From Mytilus galloprovincialis (lineage: Eukaryota; Mollusca; Bivalvia; Mytilida; Mytilidae), in assembly GCF_965363235.1 (NCBI RefSeq), contig NC_134838.1:1245001-1309000 (forward strand): a stretch of 64,000 bases of DNA. Direction: 5' to 3'. A program made the translations under genes and the position numbers. Below are positions 1-11,900 of this stretch, one piece after another (position 1 is the first letter of the stretch; every line of letters starts with the position of its first letter). The notes beneath the pieces were generated by a model, which was given only the letters and a program-made list of their open reading frames with translations, ran no database searches and was not told where the DNA came from.

Positions 1-78
1 CTAATCATACCACATCCTATTATTGTTTTTATTCCATTGTCGGCTATATAAGTACAATTATATCTATATATTTGTTAG

Positions 79-2571
79 GAATTATGAAAAGTACTTTGCC
101 AAAGCAATGCAAGTAAGAAGATTGATATCTGAGGACTTTAAGAAAGTTTATGCCTCTGGTGTGGACATATTACTAACCCCTACGACCTTGACCACAGCAC
201 CAACATATAAATGGTTTACAGAGAGAGACAACAGGACTGCCTCAGAGGAACAGGACATCTTCACACAACCTGTAAATATGGCTGGTATGTACCAATTGTT
301 TGTGAAAAAGATTCCATATCATATCACATGACAACTGGACTGACCCTTGGTATACATGATACATTATCAAGAATGACTGATTTAGCTCCTATGCATGAAA
401 TCTCTGTTAAGAAACTGATTGCGCTCCATACATTACTTTCATATAATTTCATGGATGTACTAAGGAGTTATGTCCAATGTTTTTTGATTTTTAACCGGAT
501 TTTTGTGACAAAAATGTTGGTTATTGATTTGGGGATGTACGGCGGGCGGCCGGGCGGGCGGGCGGGCGGGCGGCAATCAAATGTTGTCCGTGCATTAACT
601 CATGAACCGTTCAACCAAAGCTTTTAAAATTTTAATATGTTGTTACTGACAACTAAATGAAGGTCAAGTTCAATAATGGCGATTTTGACTTTTACCGTTC
701 AGGAGTTATGGTTCTTGAAAGATTGAAAAATGGAGTTGTCCGTGCATTTACGCATGAACTGTTCTACCAAAGCTTCCCAAATTTTAATATGTTGTTACTA
801 ATGAAAGAATGGAGGTCAAGTTCAATAATGACGAATTTGACTTTTACCGTTCAGGAGTTATGGTTCTTGAAAGATTGAAAAATGAAGTTTCCAGTCGTGT
901 CCGTGCATTTATGCATGAACTGTTCTACCAAAGCTTCCGAAATTTTAATATGCTGTTACTGATGACAAAATGGAGGTCAAGTTCAATAATGACGATTTTG
1001 ACTTTTACCGTTCAGGAGTTATGGTTCTTGAAAGATTGAAAAATGGTTTTTCCCGTCGTGTCCGTGCATTTTCTCATGAACCATTCAACCAAAGCTTTTG
1101 AAATTTTAATATGTTGTTACTGATGACAAAATAGAGGTCAAGTTCAATAATGACGATTTTGACTTTTACCGTTCAGGAGTTATGGTTCTTGAAAGATCGT
1201 AAAATGGCGTTTCCATTCAGGTTGTTGCATTTACTCATGAACCATTCAATCTAAGCTTTTCAAATTTTAATATGTTGATACTGATGACAAAATGGAGGTC
1301 AAATTTGATATTGACGATTTTCACTTTCACCATTCATCAGTAATGGTTCTTGTGATATTGCCAGGACACAAATAAATGTTAATAAATCCGGTTTGCTGTC
1401 GTTGTGACAGCCTCTTGTTTTTACCTACAATACAGAGTAAAATATTTTGCCCCCATAACACCCATTTTCTTTTCATAAAAGACTTAACAAGCTTATTAAA
1501 TATCTTTTACCAACATTTAAGCAGATTCTTGATTTCTTTTCTTTCTATTTGAGATCCAAATTATACCAATGCAAATATAAGGTAAAAATTCCAACCATAT
1601 GTCTCCTTTTAAATGCATTGGTCATCCAAGAAAGGGGGTTCCTACCCCTTGAACCCCATTGATCCAACACTGTCTTTTGTTATTCCATGTTCTAATTTGT
1701 GATATTCTAAAGATAAACTTTTATACTGCAATGCAATAAGTAGATATATATAGAATAATAGGTAGTTTCGTTTTTGATACGAGTTAAGATATTCCACATG
1801 ATATAGTCAGTATCAAAAACGAAACTACCTATTATTCTGTTTATCGGTAATTATGACGTCACACAATGTATTGCCTAATATTTTCAGTTGATACTCTCGA
1901 AAATATTTAAGAATTGAATGCTGCTTTTTGTAAATTTATTGGGATGTAAAAGCGTTGACCGAATTACATTTTGTATGAAGCGCGGCTCATACTAAAAATG
2001 TGTGCACGGTCAACGCTTTTACTTATAATTACATTTTTTTAGCTAGAATCATGAAAACACGATTTTTATCACGTTTTCATTTAATTTACCTGTGCACTTT
2101 ATTGTGGGACCTCGTGTCATCATGAATGATAAATGTTATTGTCTAATACAATTGTTTCAGGAATAGCACGTGATGTTCAGTTAGCCAATCAGAATAACGT
2201 ATTATAATGAAACATACATATAATGTAATTATTAGGCAGTAAGATCAAAGGGAAAATATACGAATTACCGATAAAACAGTGTTATTGAATAGCTTTAAAC
2301 TACAGTACTTGTTATGCATACCAGAAAATATTTAAATCAAGCTACCTATTACAGTAGTACGTAAAAGTAATGTAGTAATAAATCTGACTATTTTTCAGGT
2401 GTGCCAGCTATATCAGTGCCTTCAAAGCTTTCATCTGATGGATTACCTATAGGATTACAATTTATAGGACAAAACTTTAAGGACAAAGAGCTGTTAACAA
2501 TAGCTAAATGGTATGAACAACAAGTTCAATTCAAACAGCTGAATTTAGACTATCTAGATAATGTTTCTTGA
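79..2571 (+). CDS. QRSL1: Glutamyl-tRNA(Gln) amidotransferase subunit A, mitochondrial (last two exons)
   Basis: Two exons at 79-284 and 2399-2571. The peptide runs from [14 protein letters not shown] through [15 protein letters not shown] and FTQPVNMAG, and the split Gly codon (G + GT) joins in frame to [20 protein letters not shown], ending YLDNVS and TGA. This is the C-terminal part of the amidase-signature fold of GatA. The catalytic Ser-cisSer-Lys residues would be in upstream exons outside the window. By family knowledge the enzyme releases ammonia from glutamine in the mitochondrial GatCAB complex, which converts Glu-tRNA(Gln) to Gln-tRNA(Gln). Donor GGTATGT at 284/285 and acceptor TTTTTCAG at 2398/2399. 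The 2.1-kb intron is filled with repeats. It is convergent with the FADD-like gene. The alternative, another amidase such as FAAH, fits less well because the [12 protein letters not shown] and GLPIGLQ blocks are GatA-like. Confidence 0.88.
541..575 (+). repeat. GGGC run, potential G-quadruplex
   Basis: Uninterrupted alternation of GGGC/GGGCC units (gcgggcgg-type words) in an otherwise AT-rich intron. At least four closely spaced G3 tracts lie on the plus strand, which meets the usual pattern for a G-quadruplex. Confidence 0.6.
577..1345 (+). repeat. ~161-bp tandem repeat, about five copies
   Basis: The word GGAGGTCAAGTTCAATAATG recurs at about 659, 811, 972, 1133 and 1294, so spacings are 152, 161, 161 and 161. 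Units share a TTTTACCGTTCAGGAGTTAT block and a CATGAACCGTTC-like block. The first spacing is shorter because an 8-9-base insert next to GTCCGTGCATT is missing. The last copy is the most diverged. Confidence 0.9.
1752..1838. repeat. 29-bp perfect inverted repeat
   Basis: Arms at 1752-1780 and 1810-1838 are exact reverse complements (both contain GGTAGTTTCGTTTTTGATAC or its complement), separated by 29 bases. This is a strong hairpin at the left edge of the next palindromic element. Confidence 0.85.
1836..2278. mobile_element. Palindromic MITE-like element
   Basis: TIR-like ends TCTGTTTATCGGTAATT (1836) and AATTACCGATAAAACA (2263-2278). Internal complements TGCCTAAT/ATTAGGCA lie inside them. 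A second nested inverted repeat is GTAAAAGCGTTGACCG at 1946-1961 and its complement at 2007-2022. No transposase ORF. The exact ends and target duplication are not resolved. Confidence 0.5.
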
Positions 2572-2573
2572 TG

Positions 2574-2579
2574 AATAAA
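2574..2579 (+). other. Poly(A) signal candidate for QRSL1
   Basis: AATAAA lies three bases after the QRSL1 stop codon, giving a very short 3' UTR if used. AT-rich sequence follows. Confidence 0.45.
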
Positions 2580-3790
2580 ATATATTAAGGATAATTTTGT
2601 GAATATATTTTATTTCACTCTACTATATTGCTAAATGATACTATCTTAGAATAATGGACATATAGATGGGTATTTGTCTCAGTTGTAAAGAAGTAGATTT
2701 TCCATTTGAATAACACTTTTTAGTCTCTGTCCATCTGTTTGTCCGTCTTTCCGTCAAATACAATACTCTCAGAATGTCGATATATCTTCTCTGAAACTGC
2801 AAGCCAGTTACATTAATTTTGAGAACTTTAACAACTACTATTATAAGGTATTGCATGGAGAGTTACAGTATACCAGGTTTAACTCATGGCTATGAAAAGA
2901 AAACCCAAATTGATTGAGCTGCAATATTTCTTATTATAACATAACTTCTTTATTTAAATTATATTTTGTGTTCAATTCTACGTGCACAACTTGTTTGCCA
3001 TGATGTTTTTATGTTTTTCGACTTAATGAACCCTTGATATCTTTTTTTTGTTGTTGAAAATTCATCAACTCAAAAATGTCCTTACCCTATTTTAATGTTG
3101 ACAAAGCAATGCTATGTCAAACCTATTTTCAAGAACAAATAATGTACAGAATATTGAACGATTGTGAAGTGTGGTTTTGTTGTCATAGAATGTGATTAGA
3201 TGATTAACAGTTGTTAGGTAAAGATTGCATGAAGTACAATAAAAAACCTTATGGACCTGAGCCATGCTTTGCCCAGCCGGTCTTTTACCGGACATTATAC
3301 AAATGACCGGAATATATGACCGTTTTGGAAGCCTTGGACCTGACTTGATATCTAAATCTTGCAAGGCTTATCACTACCTTTTTGATGCACAAAATATAGT
3401 GCATTTATCATAATATTCTATACATCCTATCCATGAACATTTCCAGAAATTCATCCATGTAATATAATTTTATGCTCAGATATTCAAATCATGCTACAAA
3501 ATTACATATCTTTTGCAAGGTTCAGGAATCTAATATCTGTTCTTAAAATATAAATGATGTCATTGTTAAAGCTTTCTTTAAAAATTGGAGTTCCTTTGTC
3601 TAGAATTGCTGTTAAATCAACTACAATCAATGCAATATTTAATTTTACTTCGCACTGATAAATTGAAGCAATCTTAACTGTTCAGTGCTTATAAGCTCTT
3701 TGATTATTATTACTACAACAGTATTCCATACAATAAAGCGAGCCTATGATGGCAGATTAATTTATAAGTGTGTTTGAATATAAAAATATA
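2580..3790. other. Intergenic, no gene seen
   Basis: AT-rich sequence between QRSL1 and the FADD-like gene. It has only short spurious ORFs and a small CCGGTCTTTTACCGG hairpin near 3278-3293. Nothing else recognised. Confidence 0.5.
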
Positions 3791-3807
3791 GGTAAATTTC
3801 ATAACGA

Positions 3808-4890
3808 AAAAAAAGGGGCCAAAGATACCAGAGGGTTATTCAAACTCATAGATCGAAAATAAACTGACAACACCATGGCTAAAAACTAAATAGACCAACA
3901 GCCAAACAATAGTACACAAGACACAACATAGAAAACTAAACATTAAGCAACACGAACCCCACAAAAATCAGAAGGGTAAGCTCCACATGTGACCCCTGCT
4001 CATGTTATTACAAACCAGGTAAATAGTATAATACGATAGGTCACATTCGTGAAAAGGGATAAGGATTGTAGTTAGGACATTTAGGAACATATCCGATATC
4101 ATATGTGAAACAGATATTCCATAACAGTCAACAAACTCATGATTATTTCAACTTCACCATTAGGAACTCTTGTTTTAATAGCTACCTTGTGAGCAACAAC
4201 CCTCTATCAAGGGAATATCTTATCAATTGGGCAATATAATACTCTGTATACAGGCACTGTTGGAATGTTGCTACATAGAAATGGAAAGTTCACTATTGGA
4301 AAGCTGAAATCATAAAATTTTGTTTTCAACCGACCATCAATGTCAATTTCTAGAAGTAAGTCAAGATATGAGACAGACTTAATTGTGCCTGTTGTATCCT
4401 TTATCTTTAGTTCGATGGGATAGATACGTTCTACAGTCACCACATTTTTAATTATTTAGTGAAAGAACATCATCTACATAGGGAAAGTAAAGTTAAACAA
4501 TAGGTTCCCATGAGAATACCGATAGTTTGTTGAAAAACACGTCCTTCAAACATAACAAAATTTGTCAAACAAGAAATCAAACATTTTGATAATGTCAGTT
4601 TCAGAGAATTTTTTAAGTAGGATTTATCCCTCCCTAAGACAAGATACTTGTATCTTCATTGGCCATTCTTTTTTATGAAACAAAGCAATACCAACTCTCC
4701 ATTTTTCTTTGAGTTAGGAATGGGGAATATTTGTGTAAAGTGTAGAAAAGTCAAATATTTAATACTATTGCAAGAGTCTTAGATTGTAATAACATTAGTC
4801 TCAAGTTGATGTTTTACAAGTTGTTTGTATATGATATTTTTTGAACATTTACTCGAGAGTGTTTTGTATGGGTGCACTATGCACGTATAT
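3808..4890 (-). mobile_element. Degraded reverse-transcriptase element with 3' tail (minus strand)
   Basis: Read on the minus strand, 4207-4443 encodes ELKIKDTTGTIKSVSYLDLL followed by LEID and, further on, VNFPFLCSNIP. A second copy of the same protein at 23.9-24.6 kb on the plus strand still shows a YxDD-type box just before this block, so I read it as a reverse-transcriptase remnant. The 3' tail at 3808-4010 is the complement of the widespread TGTTGTGTTTTGTGTACTAT / GCCATGGTGTTGTCAGTTTA repeat. Stops and frameshifts are frequent and there is no intact ORF. The family could be Penelope-like; I cannot settle that. Confidence 0.6.
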
Positions 4891-5584
4891 TCTAGATGGA
4901 ACACCTCTGGAGCTGTGTATAGGTAAGTAATTTATTTGACAAGGCTAAAAAAACATGATAAAATAATTATATCATGCCACTAACTGTTAGTGATATATGT
5001 ATTTTACAATTTGATTGAGTGTTGTTAGTAAGATATCCAGTGACACATATTTCATACTTAATCAGAACAAGGACAAAAGTTTGACTGCAAAGAGGGTCAA
5101 TCAGGATAACAGGCAGAACATGTACACTGTTATTAAAAAGGTTGGAATTTTGGATATTGACAAAAGAAATTCCTAAAGATCCCCTTTAAAGACTGGTTGC
5201 AAGTGAAAGTTTAATATGAATGCCCTGGGCTGTATTCATCCTGGCATAGAAACAGATGCCACTCTTTAGGCACCAGAAATTCACATTTTTCTGTGGAAAA
5301 AGGCTTTAAATTAATTGTTTAATTATGTAAATTTCTTGTAAAACATTTTTTTTCCGTTTCAGAAAGAAGTGGTGGGGAAATGCCTCTATTAGAAATAAGT
5401 ATAATGAAAAAACTGATTTGAAATGAATTGTTTCTGTACGTTATTGAAAAGTTGTTTTTGTCCGTAAGGCTATACAAATACAAAGGCTATTTTAGCAAAA
5501 TCAGGAGATGTATGGAGTTTATTTATTGATTCTATGGTTGATTTGGTTGGGGAGGGGAGGGAGTTTATCATTTGAAATGTGGTG
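4891..5584. other. Intergenic, includes candidate 3' UTR of the FADD-like gene
   Basis: No coding signal recognised. TTTATT at 5518-5523 reads AATAAA on the minus strand, about 60 bases after the stop of the FADD-like gene, and is a plausible poly(A) signal. Confidence 0.45.
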
Positions 5585-7507
5585 CTACTTTTTGTTGTTC
5601 ATTTCAAGTGTCATCTTTTCGAGGGCGCCTCTAGCTTTGACAATGTTTATAGAGTAAGCATCCATTTCCAGTGATTCCGAGAATCTATTGATAATATCAT
5701 TCACATAAGCAGTGCCTCCATTTTTCTCTTGCCATTTCAACAGAATGAGAAAACGAGCAATTGTCAAACTACCACGTGACTTGTTGATCATCTGGTCCAA
5801 GTCTGAAGAGCTCAGCCAAAATGCAGTTCTAACAACTTCTAACTTTGTAGGGATAATGGCCTCACTGAAATTCTCCAGGTCTTCTTCAGTTAGTATCTTA
5901 TTTTCGATTTTACGAGGAATTTTACCAACCCACATATGACTTTCTCCCTCCGATAGTGTAGATACAAAGCTATCTTCGGAATGGTGTTGTTTGCTGTCTA
6001 CAATTATATTGGCGTATTTAGAGTAATATAAACATTAAAACGTTAGAAAATGAATAACATTTGGAAATTTGAAGGGCCATTTATAAGTTTTTCCTCTATT
6101 GAATTCATAAAAGATTTGACAATTCACAAAGTAATTTTTGACATAAAATTTAACATATTTAATTTGTTACATTTTAGTTAACACGTACCTCGGTTTAATT
6201 TGTTAAAATATAAGTACATGTATGTAACATTAATTTATTGTAGCCAGATGTATGTCTTATGCAAAACGTAATCATCTACCCTTTAGGAATGCGTTCCGCT
6301 TTTTATTTGTCTGTTTTGTTTTGATTTGATTTTTTGTTTTTTATCGCCAGTTTTACAGAGATAGAATAAACCCTATTGCTTTACCGAATATTTAATAAAG
6401 ATATACCAATAAAGAAGAAAATAGAAGCTTTCGCTGATTATGTTTAAGCCACATATGTTGATGACACAGTATTTTGTTCCTCTCATGCGTAAAGGCTTTA
6501 TGATTTTTAGGAATTATGAACGATTTTATGCATTTCATCCTTCAATGTTTGTGTTTTTGGACAATAAAGTGAAGTTACAAGCTACTACATACATTAAAAT
6601 AGGAAGTATCCATGCAGCAGCAGCAAAAAAGAGATATGTTTCAGAAAACTAAACATTTGCTGTGTAAACTGCCGGTTCCAAGTTCGAGTAAAGGAGTAAG
6701 GAAGTCAGTTTTCATCTAATTGGCGCAATCGTATGTTTTATTTTTGGCGCAAATGATACCATGTAATTTTAAAACATGTGGTACAAATGTAGCATTGGAG
6801 AAAAAAGTTTTGGCGCAAAAGGACGCATTTTGGCGCAAACGGATCTCTCCCTTTTTAAGCACCGCTTTTGAGCCAGTTTTTATTGGTGGAAGAAGTCAGG
6901 ACTTAGGTTTTGTTTCATGAATTATTTCAAATTAATCTCTACATGTTGTTAGGTTGCCGTCTCGTTACCTTGTTAGGTTGCCGTCTCGTTACCTCATCGT
7001 TGAAGTAAAACCGCCATGCCGTCTGTTATGTATATTGATATCAATAAAAGTAGGTTTTAAAAACTGTCAACATTTCAAAATTTTTGCCATTCCATTTCAT
7101 TGTATACTCACTCTGAACTGACTTCGGTTGCTTGTGTGATTTCATAATAATTTTGATTTCTTCCTCAGCATTTTCTATGATCTGTACATATTGCGGATCA
7201 AATTCCCTCAGAATCTTTTTCAAGGCGCCATACTTTCCAACCTCAACAAAATGGAGCTTTTCTAAAGACTCAAATATGTCAATGAAGTTTTGAGCTTTCT
7301 TAGACAACATAGATACCATGTAGGGAACCAGTCGACGGATTATTGCATCATATCTCACTTTATTAACTGACGGGTCTATCACATTGCTTAACTCTGCCAA
7401 AAGTCTAAGATGTGCGTCTTTAGCTGCAGTCGGATAGTTCTTTCGTGGATCATGTGAATCTTTGTAGTAGTTCCTTGCTGTAGCATTCATTTCAAACGCG
7501 TCCAATT
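5585..7507 (-). CDS. FADD-like adaptor: death effector domain + death domain
   Basis: Two exons on the minus strand: 7507-7112 (in-frame ATG at 7490-7488) and 5997-5585. Joining CAG-A to AC-AGC at the splice keeps the frame (donor GTGAGT, acceptor TTGTAG) and gives 263 aa from that ATG. Residues ~26-112 resemble a DED: LLAELSNVID, then a helical region with FIDIFESLEKLHFVEVGKYG and LKKILREF. Residues ~160-258 resemble a death domain: a central LSSSDLDQMI, then ARFLILLKWQEKNGGTAYV and a closing ARGALEKM helix. DED followed by DD in a protein of this size is the architecture of FADD, which links death receptors to caspase-8-type initiators. Oddities: sequence is divergent, and an acceptor-like TTAG at 7508-7509 leaves open a short upstream coding exon. 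Identity rests on pattern reading only. Confidence 0.65.
5998..7111 (-). other. Intron of the FADD-like gene
   Basis: GT-AG intron. It contains the TTGGCGCAAA repeat at 6718-6870 and a tandem duplication of a 24-base unit (TTGTTAGGTTGCCGTCTCGT-containing) at about 6946-6994. Confidence 0.65.
6718..6870 (+). repeat. GGCGCAAA-type interspersed repeat, copy 1
   Basis: GGCGCAAATGATACCATGTA, then a GCATTGGAGAAAAAAGTT block and GCGCAAACGGATCTCTCCC. The same order occurs at 43596-43705 with scattered substitutions, so this is a dispersed repeat family. Confidence 0.75.
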
Positions 7508-8970
7508 CTAATTTAAACGGTTAATTTTGTAATTTGGTTGGTAAATAAAAATGTCCAGTGTCTATTAGCGGTTTAAAGTAAAACTTATAACAACTTGATA
7601 TCACCGTTTTAAATAGAATTACATACCATGCAATAATTGTTAATACTTTCGATTCAATTGTCTTTGACATTTAAGTAATTATTAAATGTGAAACATAAAA
7701 CAAAAGAATAAAACGCCATAAAATTTTACAAAATACAAGTAAGCTTGACTTATTGTCCTATATTTTACACTTACAAAATGTTTTCAATAAGAATACGGCA
7801 TATTTTAGGACAAGAATGAGGATCTGGTTTTTAAGCTCGAAACCTTTGAAAACCCCATTATATATGGTTGCCTATTATTGCTTACATCCACTTTATTTGG
7901 TCTTGGGTGGATAGTTGTCTCATTCTTTGCCAATCATATCACATATCCTTATTTCTATAATGTTTATGAACATTGATTTTAAGGATTACACGTTGACGGA
8001 TAATTTATTTCCCAAAAAAATATTTTCATTGGCACTTATGTTGCGTTTAAAGAGAGGCGACAGATACCATATGAATATTTAAACACAAATATCGAAGAGA
8101 AACTGACAACGCCATGACAAATAATGAATAACGATGAAAGGTCAAACAAAATTCTATAAAACACAACAGAGATAAACGTGAACAGATCGAGCAAAACGTA
8201 CCACACCAAAACCGGCGGTGATCTTAGTTGCTTCAGATGGGTAAGCAGATCCTGCTCAAAATGTGGCAACCGTCGTGCTGCTCGTGTTGGAACACATAAG
8301 TCTCGTTCAAAGTGTTATTTGTGATCGAAGTACTTGGTAGTGCGATGAGCATGTTATTCATTGTAGTCTCAAAAACATCAAATTGTATATCGTACAAGTC
8401 TTTTTATTGTGCTAAGTAAAATTCAAATATAATTATAATTCAGTTTCTCTTATAGTCTCTACATAACCATAGTTAAAAATCAAGTCAATTCAAATAAAAG
8501 TTTTGATAGTATTATTCATGTTTGTTGTTTCATTTTACCATTCTTCGATGGAGCACATAAATATATTCGTAGTTGAGACCCCCCCCCCCCTTTTCCCCCA
8601 ATGATCATCATTCACCGAATATCGTTGGATTTTTCGCTTGTCACGACCAACTAGAGAAAACATATTTTGTACATTTAATAAATACTAATTACGACTATTT
8701 CACAACCGAACCGAGGAATTGCATTTTGAATTGAAAATTACCAGTAGTAAAAATTGATCTTGTTTTTCCGAGAACCGAATTTAAATTCCAAACAATCCAA
8801 ATTTAAATATAGAATCGGGGGTATTGACGTTTTAATAATTGTCATAAACTGTTCAGGTATAAACATCTATATTTATCTACCAAAAAGGAAGTTATAGTAA
8901 TATATTTGGAAATGTTCCATCTTTGTGATTTACTCTGAGAACATCAGTTTGTTCGTCTGCATTGTACAAG
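7508..8970. other. Shared upstream region between FADD-like gene and NEK-like kinase
   Basis: The two start codons face away from each other across about 1.48 kb. It contains a repeat copy (8036-8275), a C run (8579-8590) and AT-rich sequence. No TATA box or CpG-rich promoter is obvious. Confidence 0.45.
8036..8275 (-). repeat. Retroelement 3'-tail repeat (minus copy)
   Basis: Complement of the tail that includes GTTGTCAGTTTCTCTTCGAT and GGTATCTGTCGCCTCTCTTT. Related copies lie at 3808-4010, 13085-13402, 24655-24870, 27050-27252, 29820-29955, 39840-40015, 50515-50628 and 52373-52510. Confidence 0.7.
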
Positions 8971-11900
8971 ATGGCTACACCTAATATTATTGGTAAAAGT
9001 TGTGGTGAATTTACTGTAGAGAAACATATTGGGAAAGGAACGTTCGGACAAGTTTATTTAGTTACCAGAACTGATCAGATCCCGTCAAGGACAGGGTCAT
9101 TTCAGGTGAGTTTCTTTTTTGACTTAAAAATATATTGTTTAATATTTTTGTTTAAACATATTGATTATTTTTATATTGTCATACAAGCTGTTTGAAAATT
9201 GCAACAACAAAAAAACCACCTGAAAACATAAAATTAATTAAATGGTGGTCATCAAATCAGCACTATCACTTATCTGTTTATTTCGTTCTTCGATTTTGTT
9301 TTTACTTTACTCTAATGTCATATTAATTATAATTATACACTACGGTTTTATCTTTCAGACCCCATAGAGAGTTGAATAATTTTGTCAACGCATATTTCAC
9401 TCAATGACGGCCTTGTTGTTTTTAAATTTAAACGAATAAATAATATAATTTTCTTTCTTCAAATCTAATAAAGCGTTAATGATTTTATCACCAAAATATT
9501 CAATATATTTTCAGATGTGTTGCAGCAATGTAAATTTAAAGTTTACTAGAACACACCCGCGAAATCGCGGGCATTCAGAGCGTAGTTTAAAGTATGTAAA
9601 GTGTTGTTGGAAGAATTTTGTGAAATATTGAATGACTGGAGAATTTCAGCAAAATTATCATAAATCATAGGTTATTGGGGACAAGAAAAGGTTTTTTTTT
9701 AATCCCTCCTCCTTTATTTCCAAAATTTCCAATGTGTGGTTTTCTATCAATTTCAATATGAATATACATTTAGTATGTTATGAACATTTAAGTAAGGAGC
9801 CTGTACTTCAGTGGTTGTCGTTTGTTTATGCGTTACATATTTGTTTTTCGTTCATTTTTTGTACATACATAAGGCCGCTAGTTTTCTCGTTTGAATTGTT
9901 TTACATTTTCATTTCGGTGCCTTTTAAAGCTGAGTATGCGGTATGGTCTTTGCTCGTTGTTGAAGGCCGTACGATGACCTATAGTTGTTAATTTCTGTGT
10001 CATTTTGGTCTCTTGTGGAGAGTTGTCAACATGGCAATCATACCACATCTTCTTTTTTTTTTAATCAATGAATTTTGTAAAAGATTTAATGACTGGAGAA
10101 TTTCAGAAAAGGTATCAAAAGTGCACATGAATAATTTTAGCGCTTATCTGTATATTATGAACATTCACTATATAAATAAAGTGTATTAACTTTCAATTCT
10201 AAGTTTTCTAATCAATCCATGGTGGTCATTGATATAGTATACAGACCCTCTCTATTTAATAAACTCTGTGACCACCGTGGATATTAAACTTGAAAATGAT
10301 AGCAGATAGAATTCTGAAAATACACTTTATTCGTAGTATTTGTATGTTCAAAGTATACAGAAAAACGCCAACCGGAAGTATAATCTGACTTAAATTTTTG
10401 TCCAATGACGGGACAATATCCGGATGCCCTTTTTCTCGATTTTCTCCCAAAATAACTCAATCTGAATAATCATATGAATGGATGACAAATGCGACTATGC
10501 ACTGTACCTATAGGACACAGAGGCGTGTTGATTAATTTATTGTGGAAAGAAGAGAAGCGACACCCAAAATGAGGTCTTCTCGTTTAATAGTATAGATTTG
10601 ATGTTTGCATGATCGCACTGACATCTAAGATTTCAACCGAACGTCATATTCATTTTATTAAAAACAAAAGGGGGAGGGTCAAAATTCTGCTTAAGTTTAT
10701 GTTTGTGATAAAATTAAGCAATATCTAAAGTTTGACCCGTTTCAATTGATCTCTATAAAAGATTTACACTTTTAAAAAGAAAAACAATATGCGATACATC
10801 TATGAATTTTTCACGATATTAAACTTTGACAGTCCAATTTTGCTCTCTCCTTGCAGTGGCGGGCGGATCCAGGGGGGACGATGATGAGGCGGAGTTCCGG
10901 GGGACCCCTTTTCTGTCGATCAATGCATTTGAATGGGGCCATATGGTTGGAACCTCCCCCTTTTTATCCTGGGTTGGGAACCCTTTTTTGAAAATGGCTG
11001 GATCCACCCCTGCCTCACGTGTCATTTCAATTAAATCTTGACTTTGAGTATTTGTTATTTTAAAAGTTTACTCATTTTTTTCCAGCCTACAAACTATGCT
11101 ATGAAAGTTATCAATTTAAGCCGAGCGAACGGACGAGAGAAAGAACTTCTAGACCGAGAAACTCAAATACTGTCCGACTTGAAACGGTTCAAACACCAGA
11201 ATATAGTTGAATACGTAGAGTGCTTCCGCCAAGGAGATAGTGCTTATATAATAATGGAGTATTGTGAGCGTGGTACGTTATACGAGTACATCCGACAAAA
11301 CAAGGTCGTCTCAGAATATATGTTTGTAGAATTCGTCAGACAGATGGCATCTGGATTAGAAGTAAGACTGAACGCTATTTTATTTCATACTGAAAAAAAC
11401 CCAAACTGTACAGTTTTACTCAGAATATTCTATTTAAGGTATAGATCATCATAGCCGAATTGGGTAAAACTTATTATTGTTTGAGTTCTCAATGATCTTT
11501 AACTGTGTACTTGATTAGGTCTTTTAACTGTGTACTTGATTAGGTCTTTTAACTTTTTTTACTCGAGTGTCACTGGTGACACTTTTGTAGACGAAACGCA
11601 TTTCACGAACATGATTATAAGTCTAATATATTTGATCTGAGACTACTATAATTATAGTAGACCCCCTCATAGTAGATTCAGATTTGATGAGCTTTTTTTT
11701 TTGTCCCCTTAAAACTTCAATAAGACGAATAACGACGTGAATGTTTCATCAGAGTAATGTAAAGACTTGGTGTGTTTGCCAATGAGACCGATTGAGGAAA
11801 AGTGTGAAAAAAATCAACGAAAAGACCAACGCCCTTCTATTATAAAAAAGAACGATAAAAAAAAACAAAAATAAAACATAAAACAGTTTTTAAAGTGTAA

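Larger units (their letters stand above)
285..2398 (+). other. Last intron of QRSL1, repeat-filled
   Basis: GT-AG intron holding a GC-rich run (541-575), a ~161-bp tandem repeat (about 600-1345), an inverted repeat (1752-1838) and a palindromic element (1836-2278). Short ORFs here are made of repeat sequence and are not genes. Confidence 0.8.
9106..11085 (+). other. Intron 1 of the kinase gene
   Basis: Holds a small hairpin (9556-9571), a full copy of the CATACCACATCTTCTT repeat (9795-10060) and a GCGGATCCAG-ended element (10850-11022). The short ORFs here lie in repeats. Confidence 0.8.

Noticed and set aside
541..1345. CRISPR-like array of regularly spaced repeats
   Set aside because: Eukaryotic intron; units are 161 bp with no repeat-spacer alternation, so it is a plain tandem repeat.
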